Shown here piece by piece: positions 1 through 8,822 of a DNA stretch of 64,000 nt. The translations under genes and the position numbers were made by a program. The stretch is from positions 1 through 64,000 of the forward strand of contig CAWGUE010000014.1 in assembly GCA_963825595.1 (NCBI GenBank), read 5' to 3'. Numbering within the stretch: the stretch's first letter is position 1; each line of letters starts with the position of its first letter. Origin of the DNA: JARFQH01 sp963825595. GTDB taxonomy: Bacteria > Desulfobacterota > Desulfobacteria > Desulfobacterales > SG8-13. The notes beneath the pieces were generated by a model. That model ran no database searches and was not told the origin of the DNA. It was given only the letters and a program-made list of their open reading frames with translations.

Positions 1-135
1 GCCCCCCTTTTTTGAAAGGGGGGAACGCTTACGTTCCGGCATCCCTGCTTGCCGCAAGTGGTTGTGTTGAAACCACTCCAAGCCTTTAACAGTCCCCCCT
101 CTGACAAAGGGGGACAGGGGGATTTTAAAAAGCGC
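1..135. repeat. Dispersed repeat element, copy 1 (cut by window edge)
   Basis: About 130 bp bounded by two G/C-run palindromic ends: a C-run/T-run/G-run end at 1-25 and a CCCCCTCTGACAAAGGGGG-like end at 100-125. Its reverse complement matches 6184-6317 over the ends and the middle (GGATGCCGG block and a TTTCAACACAAC block). Two copies in opposite orientation with related ends suggest a small non-autonomous (MITE-like) or REP-like element. It contains no ORF. The left end may continue outside the window. Confidence 0.6.
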
Positions 136-376
136 CCGTCGGAATAAAATGCCGACATTCACTATAGACCCAATATACAGAAAAACCGGCATTCCTTTCT
201 TCAATCCGCAGATGTTTTTGACAAAATAACTGGTGTCCTGTTAAGAACCTAATCCAGGTATCTTTCACAACAAGTTGTCATCTTCCCTTGCGTTGCACAT
301 CATTTGTCGGTGCAGCTTTATCACTAAAGCGGCATGAAATTTTTGGGATAAGCCCCGATTCATAAGGACGATTTCA

Positions 377-1783
377 ATGGACAATCAAGAGTTCAAGAAA
401 ATGGGCTACGCATTCATCGACTGGATCGCCGATTATTTTTCGGGCGTGGAAAACTACCCGGTCATGTCGCCGGTGGCGCCGGGTGACATCCAAAACCAGC
501 TCCCGCAAGCGCCGCCCATAAACGGCGAAAGGTTGGAAAACGTTTTTAGCGACTTCAAAGAAATTATCCTGCCGGGCATCACCCATTGGCAGCACCCGTC
601 GTGGTTTGCCTACTTTCCGGCCAACAACAGCCCGCCCTCGGTTCTGGCCGAACTTCTCACCGCCGGATTGGGGGCCCAGTGCATGATCTGGCAGACGTCG
701 CCTGCGGCCGCCGAGCTGGAAGAGACGGTCATGGAGTGGCTCAGACAGATGCTGGGGCTGCCCGAGGGCATGGCTGGCTGCATCCAGGACACGGCCTCCA
801 CGGCCACGTTGTGTGCCATACTGACAGCCCGGGAGAAGGCCACCGAATTCGCGTCCAATTCAACCGGCCTGAGAACACCCCTGGCCGTCTATGCTTCCGA
901 AGAAACGCACTCCAGCACTGAAAAAGCGGTCAAAATTGCCGGACTCGGCGGCAAAGCCCTGCGGGCGATTCCCACTGACGATGCGTTTGCCATGCGGCCC
1001 GACAAACTGGAAGCTGCCATTCTCGCCGACATAAAAGCAGGCGTCCGACCGGCCTGCGTTGTGGCCACCCTGGGGACCACGTCTTCTACAGCGGTCGATC
1101 CGGTGGAGCCCATCGGCCGGATTTGCGAGCGCCACCATGTCTGGCTGCATGTCGATGCAGCCTATGCCGGCACCGCGGCCATTTTACCGGAAAAACGATC
1201 GATGCTTGCCGGTGCCCAGCACATGGACTCTTTTGTTTTCAACCCTCACAAGTGGATGCTGACAAATTTCGACTGCTCGGCCTATTTCGTCCGTGATCCG
1301 GAGAGTCTCATCCAAACGTTTGAAATCCATCCCGAATATTTAAAGACCGGTGTCGACCAGCAGGTCAAAAACTACCGTGACTGGGGCATCCAGCTGGGAA
1401 GGCGTTTCAGGGCCCTGAAACTGTGGTTTGTCATTCGGTCCTACGGAGTAACCGGCCTGCAGGATATGGTGCGGGAGCATCTTCGGCTGGCGCAGCTTTT
1501 CCGCGGCTGGGTGGACGCGCATGCCGACTTCGAAGTCATGGCACCGGTAAATTTCAGCACGGTCTGCTTCCGAATTAACGGCGGGCAGGACGAAGTAGTC
1601 CTGAATGCGTTCAACGCCCGGCTTATCGATGCGGTCAACAAGACCGGCAAGGTTTATCTCACCCACACAACTCTGCGGGGAAAGTACGTGTTGAGGATGG
1701 TTGTCGGGCAGCGGACGACCCAGGAACATCATGTGCGGGCGGCGTGGGAATTGATCCTCGCAAAAGCGACTGAAATGGCTTAA
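377..1783 (+). CDS. Pyridoxal-phosphate group II decarboxylase (aromatic-L-amino-acid decarboxylase family)
   Basis: 468 aa, the usual length for aromatic amino acid or related group II PLP decarboxylases, which remove the alpha-carboxyl of an amino acid to give an amine. The PLP-binding lysine is in the NPHKW motif (K292). The HVDAAYAG segment (259-265) carries the aspartate that pairs with the pyridine nitrogen, and the N-terminal region has the family pattern W.HP.WFAYFPANNS (71-85). An AAGGACG ribosome site precedes the ATG. It stands alone, with repeat-rich DNA on both sides, so context gives no substrate; Trp, Tyr, Phe or DOPA are all possible. A broad aromatic decarboxylase is likely but the specificity is not readable from sequence. 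Confidence 0.9.
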   Translation: MDNQEFKKMGYAFIDWIADYFSGVENYPVMSPVAPGDIQNQLPQAPPINGERLENVFSDFKEIILPGITHWQHPSWFAYFPANNSPPSVLAELLTAGLGAQCMIWQTSPAAAELEETVMEWLRQMLGLPEGMAGCIQDTASTATLCAILTAREKATEFASNSTGLRTPLAVYASEETHSSTEKAVKIAGLGGKALRAIPTDDAFAMRPDKLEAAILADIKAGVRPACVVATLGTTSSTAVDPVEPIGRICERHHVWLHVDAAYAGTAAILPEKRSMLAGAQHMDSFVFNPHKWMLTNFDCSAYFVRDPESLIQTFEIHPEYLKTGVDQQVKNYRDWGIQLGRRFRALKLWFVIRSYGVTGLQDMVREHLRLAQLFRGWVDAHADFEVMAPVNFSTVCFRINGGQDEVVLNAFNARLIDAVNKTGKVYLTHTTLRGKYVLRMVVGQRTTQEHHVRAAWELILAKATEMA

Positions 1784-2268
1784 AATCTAGGCATTCAATT
1801 ATGTCTTGATGGAAAATTAAGGGGTGCACTTTGAACTTCGGTTGTTTGACAAACGCTTCTATAAGGGGGTCACCACAGAGACACAGCGGACACGGAGAGA
1901 TATGATTATTTGGTTTGCCGGTGGGTCGTCCAGCATTTGTATAAAGATTCCGGTCGGTTAAGACATCCCGATTTTGGCGGGGGAGACGGCGGCAATACCT
2001 AAAGACCAAGTCAATTATCTAGCAGAAACTTGGTCTTTACGGGGTGACGGGTCATGGTGAATGAAAGTACATTATTGCAGTAGCCTCGGTACCACGAAGG
2101 CAGATGGTTCTCTCTTCGGTCATCGTACAAAGTTCTCAAACCGATGGGCAAAAAACTCGTCAACCTCATGTGCAAAACCGTTTGTAGCCTCAGGGGTGAA
2201 CACATGGTTTTGGAACTGGCCGGTGCTAATTTTTCAATGCAGCCAGGCTCGCTGCAAGGGATGCGTGA
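1784..2268. other. Intergenic region with inverted repeat, no supported gene
   Basis: No convincing coding sequence. A 12-bp perfect inverted repeat (TAAAGACCAAGT at 2000-2011 and ACTTGGTCTTTA at 2028-2039) could be an old element end or a hairpin. A CACCACAGAGACACAG-type stretch near 1870 resembles low-complexity intergenic sequence seen in many genomes. The rpmF gene (ribosomal protein L32) normally downstream of a yceD gene is not found here on either strand. Confidence 0.5.
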
Positions 2269-2820
2269 TCAGCGCTTGTTTAGCTTCAGACCTTTCAAAA
2301 CCGCGAACTGGGAATTGATAAATTTCCGTTTACAGCCGCAGTCTCCCTGGTTCAGATCGGCCCCGCAATGGGGGCAAAGACCCTTGCAGTCCTCTCTGCA
2401 GAGGGTCCGCATGGGAAGAGCCATCACAACCTCTTCCTGGACCGCATCGCGCAAATCGATTTCATCGCCATAAAATTGAATCATGCCGATCTCTTCGGCC
2501 GGGAGATCGATTTCCGCATGCAGTGCCGGATCGGCTGTTTCCGGCAGTTGCTGAATATATGTCAGGTTGAATTCTGAGGCCAGGGGCGCTTCATACGGTT
2601 CGAGGCAGCGACCGCAGGTGAGATGAATCCGGGTGTCGAAACTCCCGCTGGCGACAAACAAGTCACCGACGCGCCGCATCAGGATACGAATACTGAGCGG
2701 CATGAGAAATGCGCACTCATTCCTGGCCGCGATTTCTCCGAGAGCCGGAAACGAATCGGCGCCCTCTTCAAAGTCCAGACTCAGCCCGCTGTCGTTAAGA
2801 TCGTCGATGTAAACGCGCAT
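2269..2820 (-). CDS. YceD/DUF177 family protein
   Basis: 183 aa with the YceD (DUF177) layout: an N-terminal half rich in beta segments, the CGRCLEPY motif (about residues 74-81), an acidic middle, and a C-terminal cysteine cluster CREDCKGLCPHCGADL. The family is linked to 23S rRNA and ribosome metabolism and is usually co-transcribed with rpmF and fatty acid genes. Here the downstream 480 bp hold no rpmF. An AGGAGG ribosome site sits just upstream of the ATG. Family assignment is firm; the cellular role is only known in outline. Confidence 0.85.
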   Translation of the reverse strand: MRVYIDDLNDSGLSLDFEEGADSFPALGEIAARNECAFLMPLSIRILMRRVGDLFVASGSFDTRIHLTCGRCLEPYEAPLASEFNLTYIQQLPETADPALHAEIDLPAEEIGMIQFYGDEIDLRDAVQEEVVMALPMRTLCREDCKGLCPHCGADLNQGDCGCKRKFINSQFAVLKGLKLNKR

Positions 2821-3013
2821 AAGGCCCTCCTAAAGGCCATCGTTAAGCCTTCGGCCGTTGTGGATTTATAGATATTGCGATGGACCGCTTATTGTTGTAA
2901 ATATAACGTTTATTCGGTCTCTTTTCAATTCGTCAATCGGTGAACAGTCGATCGCCTTCCGCTTGCACAAAATCAGCCGATGACGACCGTGTTATCCGAA
3001 ATGAGGTAATTTC

Positions 3014-4759
3014 ATGAAAAATCACAACCAAACCAAAGACTCCGGTGTGGGGACTTCCGGCAAACAAAAACCCGTTATACCGGCAGCGCCTTCCAACTTC
3101 ATCCGCACCATCATCGACGAGGACATGAAGACCGGTAAATGGGACGGCCGGGTGATGACCCGCTTTCCGCCTGAACCGAATGGATACCTCCACCTCGGGC
3201 ACGCCAAATCCATCTGTCTCAACTTCGGTCTGGCAGCCGATTACGGGGGCCTCTGCAACCTGAGGTTCGACGACACCGATCCGGCCAAGGAGAGCACGGA
3301 ATACGTGGAGTCCATAAAAAAAGATGTTCGCTGGCTGGGTTTCGACTGGGAAGACAGGGAGTACTACGCTTCCGATTACTTCGAACAGCTTTACGCGTAC
3401 GCCTTGCAGCTGATTCGAGACGGGCGGGCGTATGTCGACAGCCTCAGCGCCGATGAGATCCGCGAGCACAGGGGAACGCTGACCCAGCCCGGCCGTGAAA
3501 GCCCGTACCGCGAGCGCTCGATCGAGGAAAACCTCGACCTCATCTCACGCATGCGGGCCGGAGAATTCGCGGAGGGGACCCACGTCCTGCGGGCCAAAAT
3601 CGATATGGCCTCGCCAAACCTGCTGATGCGGGACCCGACCCTTTACCGCATCAAGCACGTGCTGCACTATCGTACCGGTGACAATTGGTGTATCTACCCC
3701 ATGTACGATTTTACCCATTGTCTTTCCGATTCCATAGAGGGCATCACCCATTCCAACTGTACGTTGGAGTTCGAAAACAACCGCGAGCTCTATGACTGGG
3801 TATTGGACACCTTAAATGTCTACCATCCCCAGCAAATCGAATTTGCCCGTCTCAACCTGTCATACACCGTCCTGAGCAAGCGCAAACTGATCACCCTGGT
3901 CGAAGACGGTCATGTCGACGGCTGGGACGACCCGCGCCTGCCGACGCTGTCGGGCATCCGCCGACGCGGCTATCCGCCGGAGGCCATCCGCAACTTCTGT
4001 GAACGAATCGGTGTGGCCAAGAGCAACAGCATGGTCGATATGGCCCTGCTCGAGTACAGTGTGCGGGAAGAATTGAACAAAACCGCCCCACGCGTCATGG
4101 CCGTGCTTAACCCGCTCAAGGTGGTACTGACGAACTACCCTGACGGCAAGGTGGAGGAGCTGGAGGCGGAGAACAATCCGGAAGACCCGGAATCGGGAAC
4201 CCGTTTGCTGCCGTTCTCGAATACGCTTTATGTCGAACGGGAAGATTTCCGTGAAGACTCGCCTAAAAAGTGGTTCCGCCTGGCACCGGGCAAGGAAGTC
4301 CGATTGAAGCACGCCTATTACATCACCTGCCAGGAGGTCGTGAAGGATAACCGCACCGGTGAGGTTGTCGAACTGCGGTGCACGTATGACCCGGACACTC
4401 GCGGCGGATGGAGTCAGGATGGTCGCAAGGTCAAGGGAACGCTGCATTGGGTTTCGGCGGCTCACGCAGCAGTGGCGGAAGTCCGTCTCTATGAAAGCCT
4501 TTTTACCCGAGAAAACCCCAACGAAGTGGAGGAGGGGCAAGAATTCACCGATTATCTCAACCCAGGTTCCCTTCAGGTGCTGACCGCCTGCCGCATCGAA
4601 CCCGGCCTGGCGAAAGCGATGCCGGGAAGCCTGTTCCAGTTTATGCGCCTGGGTTATTTCTGTGTCGACACCAAATATTCAACCCCTCAAAAACCGGTTT
4701 TCAATCGCACGGTGACGCTCAGGGATACCTGGGCGAAAATCGCGAAAAAACAGTCTTAA
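3014..4759 (+). CDS. glnS: Glutaminyl-tRNA synthetase
   Basis: 581 aa class I aminoacyl-tRNA synthetase that charges tRNA-Gln directly with glutamine. The ATP-binding HIGH-type motif is YLHLGHAK (about 58-65), after FPPEPNGY, and the KMSKS-type loop reads VLSKRKL (about 286-292). The RFDDTDP segment is typical of Gln/Glu synthetases, and the long C-terminal beta-barrel anticodon-binding part is intact. Length fits bacterial GlnRS (about 550-580 aa). A GAGGTAA ribosome site precedes the ATG. GlnRS is patchily distributed in bacteria, where many use GatCAB transamidation instead. Confidence 0.96.
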   Translation: MKNHNQTKDSGVGTSGKQKPVIPAAPSNFIRTIIDEDMKTGKWDGRVMTRFPPEPNGYLHLGHAKSICLNFGLAADYGGLCNLRFDDTDPAKESTEYVESIKKDVRWLGFDWEDREYYASDYFEQLYAYALQLIRDGRAYVDSLSADEIREHRGTLTQPGRESPYRERSIEENLDLISRMRAGEFAEGTHVLRAKIDMASPNLLMRDPTLYRIKHVLHYRTGDNWCIYPMYDFTHCLSDSIEGITHSNCTLEFENNRELYDWVLDTLNVYHPQQIEFARLNLSYTVLSKRKLITLVEDGHVDGWDDPRLPTLSGIRRRGYPPEAIRNFCERIGVAKSNSMVDMALLEYSVREELNKTAPRVMAVLNPLKVVLTNYPDGKVEELEAENNPEDPESGTRLLPFSNTLYVEREDFREDSPKKWFRLAPGKEVRLKHAYYITCQEVVKDNRTGEVVELRCTYDPDTRGGWSQDGRKVKGTLHWVSAAHAAVAEVRLYESLFTRENPNEVEEGQEFTDYLNPGSLQVLTACRIEPGLAKAMPGSLFQFMRLGYFCVDTKYSTPQKPVFNRTVTLRDTWAKIAKKQS

Positions 4760-4837
4760 ATAACTTTCACCGGCCGGCTTACAACCAAATTGCGGGGCAC
4801 TCAATTTGGCTGTGCCAAGTCTGATTGGTGTCATTCT

Positions 4838-4872
4838 AAAATCCCCCTGTCCCCCTTTTGTCAAAGGGGGAA
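4838..4872. repeat. Solo end of the dispersed G/C-run repeat
   Basis: AAAATCCCCCTGTCCCCC followed by TTTTGTCAAAGGGGGA matches the terminal sequence of the elements at 1-135 and 6184-6317. No second end lies within 200 bp, so this is a solitary terminal segment, or a terminator-like relic, downstream of glnS. Confidence 0.55.
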
Positions 4873-5112
4873 CTGGTTCATCGAATTCTTGCAAAATCTA
4901 TGGTCGCACCTTACTGAGGCCTCCCGCAGGCGGGCTTGAAACGCTGTTTAGGTTCTGGTTTTTTATATCCCTTTGTCCCGCGCCGAGCATCGGCGAGGTG
5001 AACGGAATAAAGCGCGCGGACCTGTTTGAGTCCGCCGCAGGCGGTCGAGTTATCGCGGGCTCCGGCCGCATCGACGACGCGCAGGATCAAGCGGGACACG
5101 GGCGGTTTCTTT

Positions 5113-5148
5113 TGGTTCATTTTCTTTCACGTGAAAGAAAATGAACCA
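5113..5148. repeat. 36-bp perfect palindrome
   Basis: TGGTTCATTTTCTTTCAC (5113-5130) is followed at once by its exact reverse complement (5131-5148), so the palindrome has no spacer. It closes the GC-rich intergenic stretch between glnS and the Memo-family gene. Such arms are common in intergenic REP-like elements; a factor-binding site or a cruciform is also possible. Confidence 0.7.
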
Positions 5149-5254
5149 CCAGTAGAATAACAAGGCGCCGCAATGTTAGAAACTTTCCGGGTCCTCCACC
5201 AGAGGTGTAAGGCTCAGATCGCTACTCAGCGCAACTCGCAACCCGTAACCCGCC

Positions 5255-6109
5255 TCACTCAAATACCATCCCCACATATCCCACGAAACTGTCCCCCGGG
5301 CTTTTGTCGTAGCTGGTGGCGTATGTCGTGTTCAATGCCCGGGTGGCTCCGAGGTTTTTTACCGCCGCGATGGTCGTTGCGGCGGCGCCGGCGCAGCAGG
5401 CATTCTGATTGGCCAATGCCTCCCTTAACACTTTTTCGGGATCCATGGCCAGCATGGCAGCGATTATTTGAGAATCATTGGTTTCTTTAACCCACTCCAC
5501 AGCTTCTTTGCCGGAACCCCGGGAGGTGAAGCCATAGTTGCGTCCATAATGGGTCAGATCCGTAGATCCAATGACCTGCAAGGTCAAATCCAAATCGGCA
5601 GCAATTTGAACCACGGCGCGACCAATCTCCAGTGACCTTTTGATCGGCGGCACTCCGATGGGGAGCAGTTTTGTCTGAGGAAAAAAATATTTAACGAAGG
5701 GTAATTGCAACTCAATGGTGTTATCCGGCGTGTAGGATCGTGGGGTTTCCACCCGGAAATCAAAACGCTGTAACAGCTTTTCGGCCAGATTTTCATGAAT
5801 CTGAACCTCACCGAAAGGCGTTTCCCAGGCGCCGCCGGCCATTATATAAGCGGCCGATTTTGCATTCAGATGCATTCCGAAAACGGCCATGACATCGGGT
5901 GCGGTCCCTTTGGACAAGGCATGGATCACATTGCAGGCGATACTTCCGGAATAGAACCACCCGGCATGGGGGACGATGCCACCGCGAAAGTTCCCGACTT
6001 GTGAAACACCGCCGTCACCTTCCTGAAGAAACCGTTTAATTTCGCGCTCACAATCCGCCGGATCGGCCGGATACCAGCTCCCGGAAAAATCAGCCCTCCG
6101 TGTCGACAT
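5255..6109 (-). CDS. amrB: AmmeMemoRadiSam system protein B (Memo family)
   Basis: 284 aa Memo-type protein, structurally related to extradiol dioxygenases. It opens with the typical RRADFSGSWYPAD, followed by PHAGWFYSG (about 48-56), a GMHLN segment, the ELQLPFVKYFFP stretch and GSTDLTHYG (about 189-197), whose histidines and aspartate match the conserved putative metal site. Full length for a stand-alone Memo protein, with no AMMECR1 fusion. An AAGGAGG ribosome site precedes the ATG. In many prokaryotes Memo, AMMECR1 and a radical SAM enzyme form one locus. Here the radical SAM partner is about 13 kb away (19002-20033) and AMMECR1 is not in the window. The biochemical function of the trio is unsettled. 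Confidence 0.88.
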   Translation of the reverse strand: MSTRRADFSGSWYPADPADCEREIKRFLQEGDGGVSQVGNFRGGIVPHAGWFYSGSIACNVIHALSKGTAPDVMAVFGMHLNAKSAAYIMAGGAWETPFGEVQIHENLAEKLLQRFDFRVETPRSYTPDNTIELQLPFVKYFFPQTKLLPIGVPPIKRSLEIGRAVVQIAADLDLTLQVIGSTDLTHYGRNYGFTSRGSGKEAVEWVKETNDSQIIAAMLAMDPEKVLREALANQNACCAGAAATTIAAVKNLGATRALNTTYATSYDKSPGDSFVGYVGMVFE

Positions 6110-6558
6110 GACTGGCCTCCTTGCTTTTGCTACCGGTTCGTATTTTATAGCGAATGTCAGAATTTTATTCCGATTGGCTCTATTTTAATATCCCCATGCC
6201 CCTTTTTGTCAAAGGGAGAAAGGGTAAAGACCTGGAGTGTTTCAACACAACTCGTGACAAGTCGGGATGCCGGTGTGCAGGAGTTCCCTATTTCAGAAAG
6301 GGGGTAGGGAGGATTTTCTACCGTCGCATACACCCTCCAATCAGAACATATTTATGACAACATCTATAATCATTATATACCAGCAAACTAAATCAGGTAC
6401 AGTTGAATGACAACGGAAAACTGGCAGCCCCCTCGCAGACCTTTTATTTCGGAAAAGCGTGACTATTATATGAAATCGGGCGCGATACGGATCATATCAA
6501 TTCCGCTGTTTCAAATTCAACCGCTCTGTTGAGCTGAAAACAGCACGGGAGGGACATC
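6110..6558. other. Intergenic region with repeat copy, upstream of nifU
   Basis: Between the divergent Memo-family gene and nifU. Most of the left part is the dispersed repeat (6184-6317). The right part, 6350-6558, is AT-richer and probably holds the nifU promoter, but I cannot pick a confident -35/-10 pair. No gene is supported. Confidence 0.45.
6184..6317. repeat. Dispersed repeat element, copy 2
   Basis: About 134 bp matching the reverse complement of 1-135. The left end is TAATATCCCCATGCCCC then TTTTTGTCAAAGGGAGA. The right end is TTTCAGAAAGGGGGTAGGGAGGATTTT, which is an imperfect inverted copy of the left end, about 30 bp long. The middle keeps GTTTCAACACAACTCGTG and GGGATGCCGG. The element has no ORF. 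Confidence 0.65.
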
Positions 6559-7386
6559 ATGTGGGAATATACTGAAAAGGTGAAAGATCACTTTCTGAAC
6601 CCCCGTAATGTCGGCGTCATCGAGGACGCCGACGGTGTGGGTGAAGTCGGTTCTCTGGCCTGCGGCGATGCACTGAAACTGACCTTCAAACTGGACGAAA
6701 AAGGCAGGATCGATGACGTCAGGTTTCAAACGTTCGGATGTGCCAGCGCCATTGCCTCATCCTCGGCTTTGACCGAAATGATCAAGGGTCTGACGATCGA
6801 GGAAGCCGCCAAGATAACCAACGACGATATTGCCAAATATCTTGGCGACTTGCCTAAAGAAAAGATGCATTGTTCGGTCATGGGGCGGGACGCGCTCGAA
6901 AAAGCCATCACTTACTACCGGGGGGAGGAGGAAAAAAAGATCGATGGTGAAATTGTATGCGAATGCTTCGGCGTCACGGATCGCGAGATCGAGCGGGCCG
7001 TCAAAGAAAACAGCCTGAGAACCATCGAAGATGTGACTGACTATGTCAAAGCCGGGGGGGGTTGCGGCAATTGCCACGACCGGATTCAGGAGATCATCGA
7101 TTCGATCATCGGGACCGATCGTCCGGTGGTCAAGAAACCCGCCAAGCTGACCAACATTCAGAAAATCAAACTTATCGAAGAGACACTGGAGCGGGAAATA
7201 AAGCCGGCCCTGCAGAAGGACGGCGGCGGCATCGAGCTCGTTGATGTGGACGGCAATACGGTCATCGTGCGGTTGTGCGGAAACTGCGCGGCCTGCAACG
7301 CCTCGCAAGCCACACTGAAAAATTATGTCGAATCCAAACTTCAGGAATTGGTGACACCTGACCTGGTCGTAGAGGAGGTGACCTGA
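6559..7386 (+). CDS. nifU: Iron-sulfur cluster assembly scaffold NifU
   Basis: 275 aa with the three-part NifU layout. An IscU-like scaffold (1 to about 125) has cysteines C35, C61 and C105. A BFD-like [2Fe-2S] domain (about 130-180) has CECF (C134, C136) and CGNC (C169, C172). A C-terminal NifU-like domain (about 195-275) ends with CGNCAACNAS. It receives sulfur from NifS and passes Fe-S clusters to apo-proteins in the cytoplasm. A GGAGGG ribosome site precedes the ATG. The stop overlaps the nifS start by one base. No nitrogenase genes are near, so this is probably the general cluster-assembly pair of the cell. Confidence 0.96.
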   Translation: MWEYTEKVKDHFLNPRNVGVIEDADGVGEVGSLACGDALKLTFKLDEKGRIDDVRFQTFGCASAIASSSALTEMIKGLTIEEAAKITNDDIAKYLGDLPKEKMHCSVMGRDALEKAITYYRGEEEKKIDGEIVCECFGVTDREIERAVKENSLRTIEDVTDYVKAGGGCGNCHDRIQEIIDSIIGTDRPVVKKPAKLTNIQKIKLIEETLEREIKPALQKDGGGIELVDVDGNTVIVRLCGNCAACNASQATLKNYVESKLQELVTPDLVVEEVT

Positions 7387-8558
7387 TGAAAACCGTTTAT
7401 GTCGACAACAATGCCACGACCCGCGTGGCACCGGAGGTGCTTGAGGCGATGTTGCCCTATCTCACAGAGCGCTATGGCAATCCTTCCAGCATGCACAGCT
7501 TCGGTGGAACTGTGGGTTTTGACATCCGAGAAGCGCGAGCACGGGTCGCTGCACTCATCGGCGCTTCGCCCGAAGAAATCGTTTTCACGAGCTGCGGGAC
7601 GGAAAGCGACAGCGCGGCCATATGGGCGGCCCTTAATTCCTATCCGGGAAAAAAACATATCGTTACGACCCGCGTCGAACATCCCGCCGTCAAAAGCCTT
7701 TGTGAATCGCTGACCAAGAAAGGATACCGGGTAACCTTTGTACCGGTCGACGACCGCGGAAACCTGGATACGGAACATCTCTACCGCCACCTCACAGACG
7801 ATACGGCGATCGTCAGTGTCATGTGGGCCAACAATGAAACCGGCGTCATCTTCCCAATCAGTGAGATTGCAGAACAGGTCAAGGCCCGGGGGATTGTCTT
7901 TCACTCCGATGCGGTCCAGGCCGCCGGAAAGATTCCATTAAATATGGCGACAGACAGCGTGGACATGCTCTCCATTTCCGGCCACAAAATCCATGCCGCC
8001 AAAGGGGTGGGGGTCCTGTACGTTCGTAAGGGAACCAAGTTTTCGCCTTTTCTCATCGGGGGTCACCAGGAACATGGACGCCGCGGGGGCACCGAAAATG
8101 CGGCATCGATCATCGGGCTGGGTAAGGCCTGTGAATTGGCCAAAAAGAGTTTCCAGAAGGACATGCAACGCGTCAAAAAGCTGCGAGATAAACTGGAGTC
8201 CGACATCCTCGAACGTGTTCCCAATGCATTCGTAAATGGCGACCGCGACCACCGCTTGCCGAACACCAGCAGTATCGCCTTTGAATACGTGGAGGGCGAA
8301 TCGATATTGCTGATGATGAACGAGTTGGGGATCTGTGCCTCATCCGGATCCGCCTGCACGTCCGGCTCTCTGGAACCTTCACATGTCCTGCGGGCGATGG
8401 GAGTGCCGTTCACCGCCGCCCACGGTTCGATTCGATTCAGCCTGAGCACATACAGTACCGATGAAGAGATCGACTATATCATCGAAAAATTACCGCCGAT
8501 TATTGAGCGGTTGCGGAGCATGTCACCCTACTGGAAGCAAGCTGTCGGGGCGACCTGA
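7386..8558 (+). CDS. nifS: Cysteine desulfurase NifS
   Basis: 390 aa class V PLP aminotransferase-fold enzyme that takes sulfur from cysteine as an enzyme-bound persulfide and gives alanine. Visible are the N-terminal YVDNNATTRVAPEVLEAM, the PLP lysine in SGHKIHAAKG, and the active cysteine loop ASSGSACTSG followed by SHVLRAMG. Length is typical. The start codon shares a base with the nifU stop (TGATG), implying translational coupling. A clear terminator follows at 8583-8620. Desulfurase and scaffold act together in Fe-S assembly, in high demand here for the dsr and ferredoxin-linked enzymes. Confidence 0.97.
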   Translation: MKTVYVDNNATTRVAPEVLEAMLPYLTERYGNPSSMHSFGGTVGFDIREARARVAALIGASPEEIVFTSCGTESDSAAIWAALNSYPGKKHIVTTRVEHPAVKSLCESLTKKGYRVTFVPVDDRGNLDTEHLYRHLTDDTAIVSVMWANNETGVIFPISEIAEQVKARGIVFHSDAVQAAGKIPLNMATDSVDMLSISGHKIHAAKGVGVLYVRKGTKFSPFLIGGHQEHGRRGGTENAASIIGLGKACELAKKSFQKDMQRVKKLRDKLESDILERVPNAFVNGDRDHRLPNTSSIAFEYVEGESILLMMNELGICASSGSACTSGSLEPSHVLRAMGVPFTAAHGSIRFSLSTYSTDEEIDYIIEKLPPIIERLRSMSPYWKQAVGAT

Positions 8559-8582
8559 CAAACAGCGGCAAGCCATTATTTG

Positions 8583-8620
8583 AAGGCGTTTCGGTCTGTT
8601 ACAGCCGGGACGCCTTTTTG
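8583..8620 (+). terminator. Rho-independent terminator after nifUS
   Basis: AAGGCGT (8583-8589) pairs with ACGCCTT (8610-8616), with an inner CGG/CCG pairing, and the right arm runs into a T-run. It lies 25 bases after the nifS stop. Confidence 0.85.
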
Positions 8621-8738
8621 TTTCTAAGCTAAATTAAGTCGAATTGGCCTGTTTTGCGAACTATTTGGGGCGAACATGCGAAAAAATTTGTTCCGGTATT
8701 CAGGCACCAGGATCGGATATTATTATCCGGACATGTCT

Positions 8739-8822
8739 TTAAACCCATTGGAAGTCATCGGAAAAAAGGGAGATGATTAAAAATCCGATCCCAAATATCA
8801 GAAAAACAATAGATTCAAGCAT
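8739..8822 (-). CDS. Candidate 27-aa single-pass membrane peptide
   Basis: A 27-codon ORF starting MLESIVFLIFGIGFLIISLF and ending in an acidic/polar tail. Nearly the whole peptide is one hydrophobic helix. It has a good AGAGGA ribosome site about 9 bases upstream of the ATG. A longer in-frame reading from 8996 exists, but its N-terminal extension looks non-coding. I recognise no family. The reading rests on ribosome site and composition only, so it may be chance. Confidence 0.35.
   Translation of the reverse strand: MLESIVFLIFGIGFLIISLFSDDFQWV

Larger units (their letters stand above)
4760..5254. other. Intergenic repeat-rich region
   Basis: No gene is supported. It contains a solo end of the dispersed element (4838-4872) and a GC-rich stretch that ends in a 36-bp perfect palindrome (5113-5148). 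ORFs here, such as one at 4911-5120 on the minus strand, have the arginine/proline-rich look of translated repeat DNA and are not called. Confidence 0.5.

Noticed and set aside
218..246. TTGACA box upstream of the decarboxylase gene
   Set aside because: The -35 is perfect but the hexamer 17 bases downstream (TTAAGA) matches the -10 poorly.
4911..5120. 69-aa minus-strand ORF in the glnS downstream gap
   Set aside because: Composition is that of translated intergenic repeat DNA, with no family character, and it overlaps the GC-rich block next to the palindrome.
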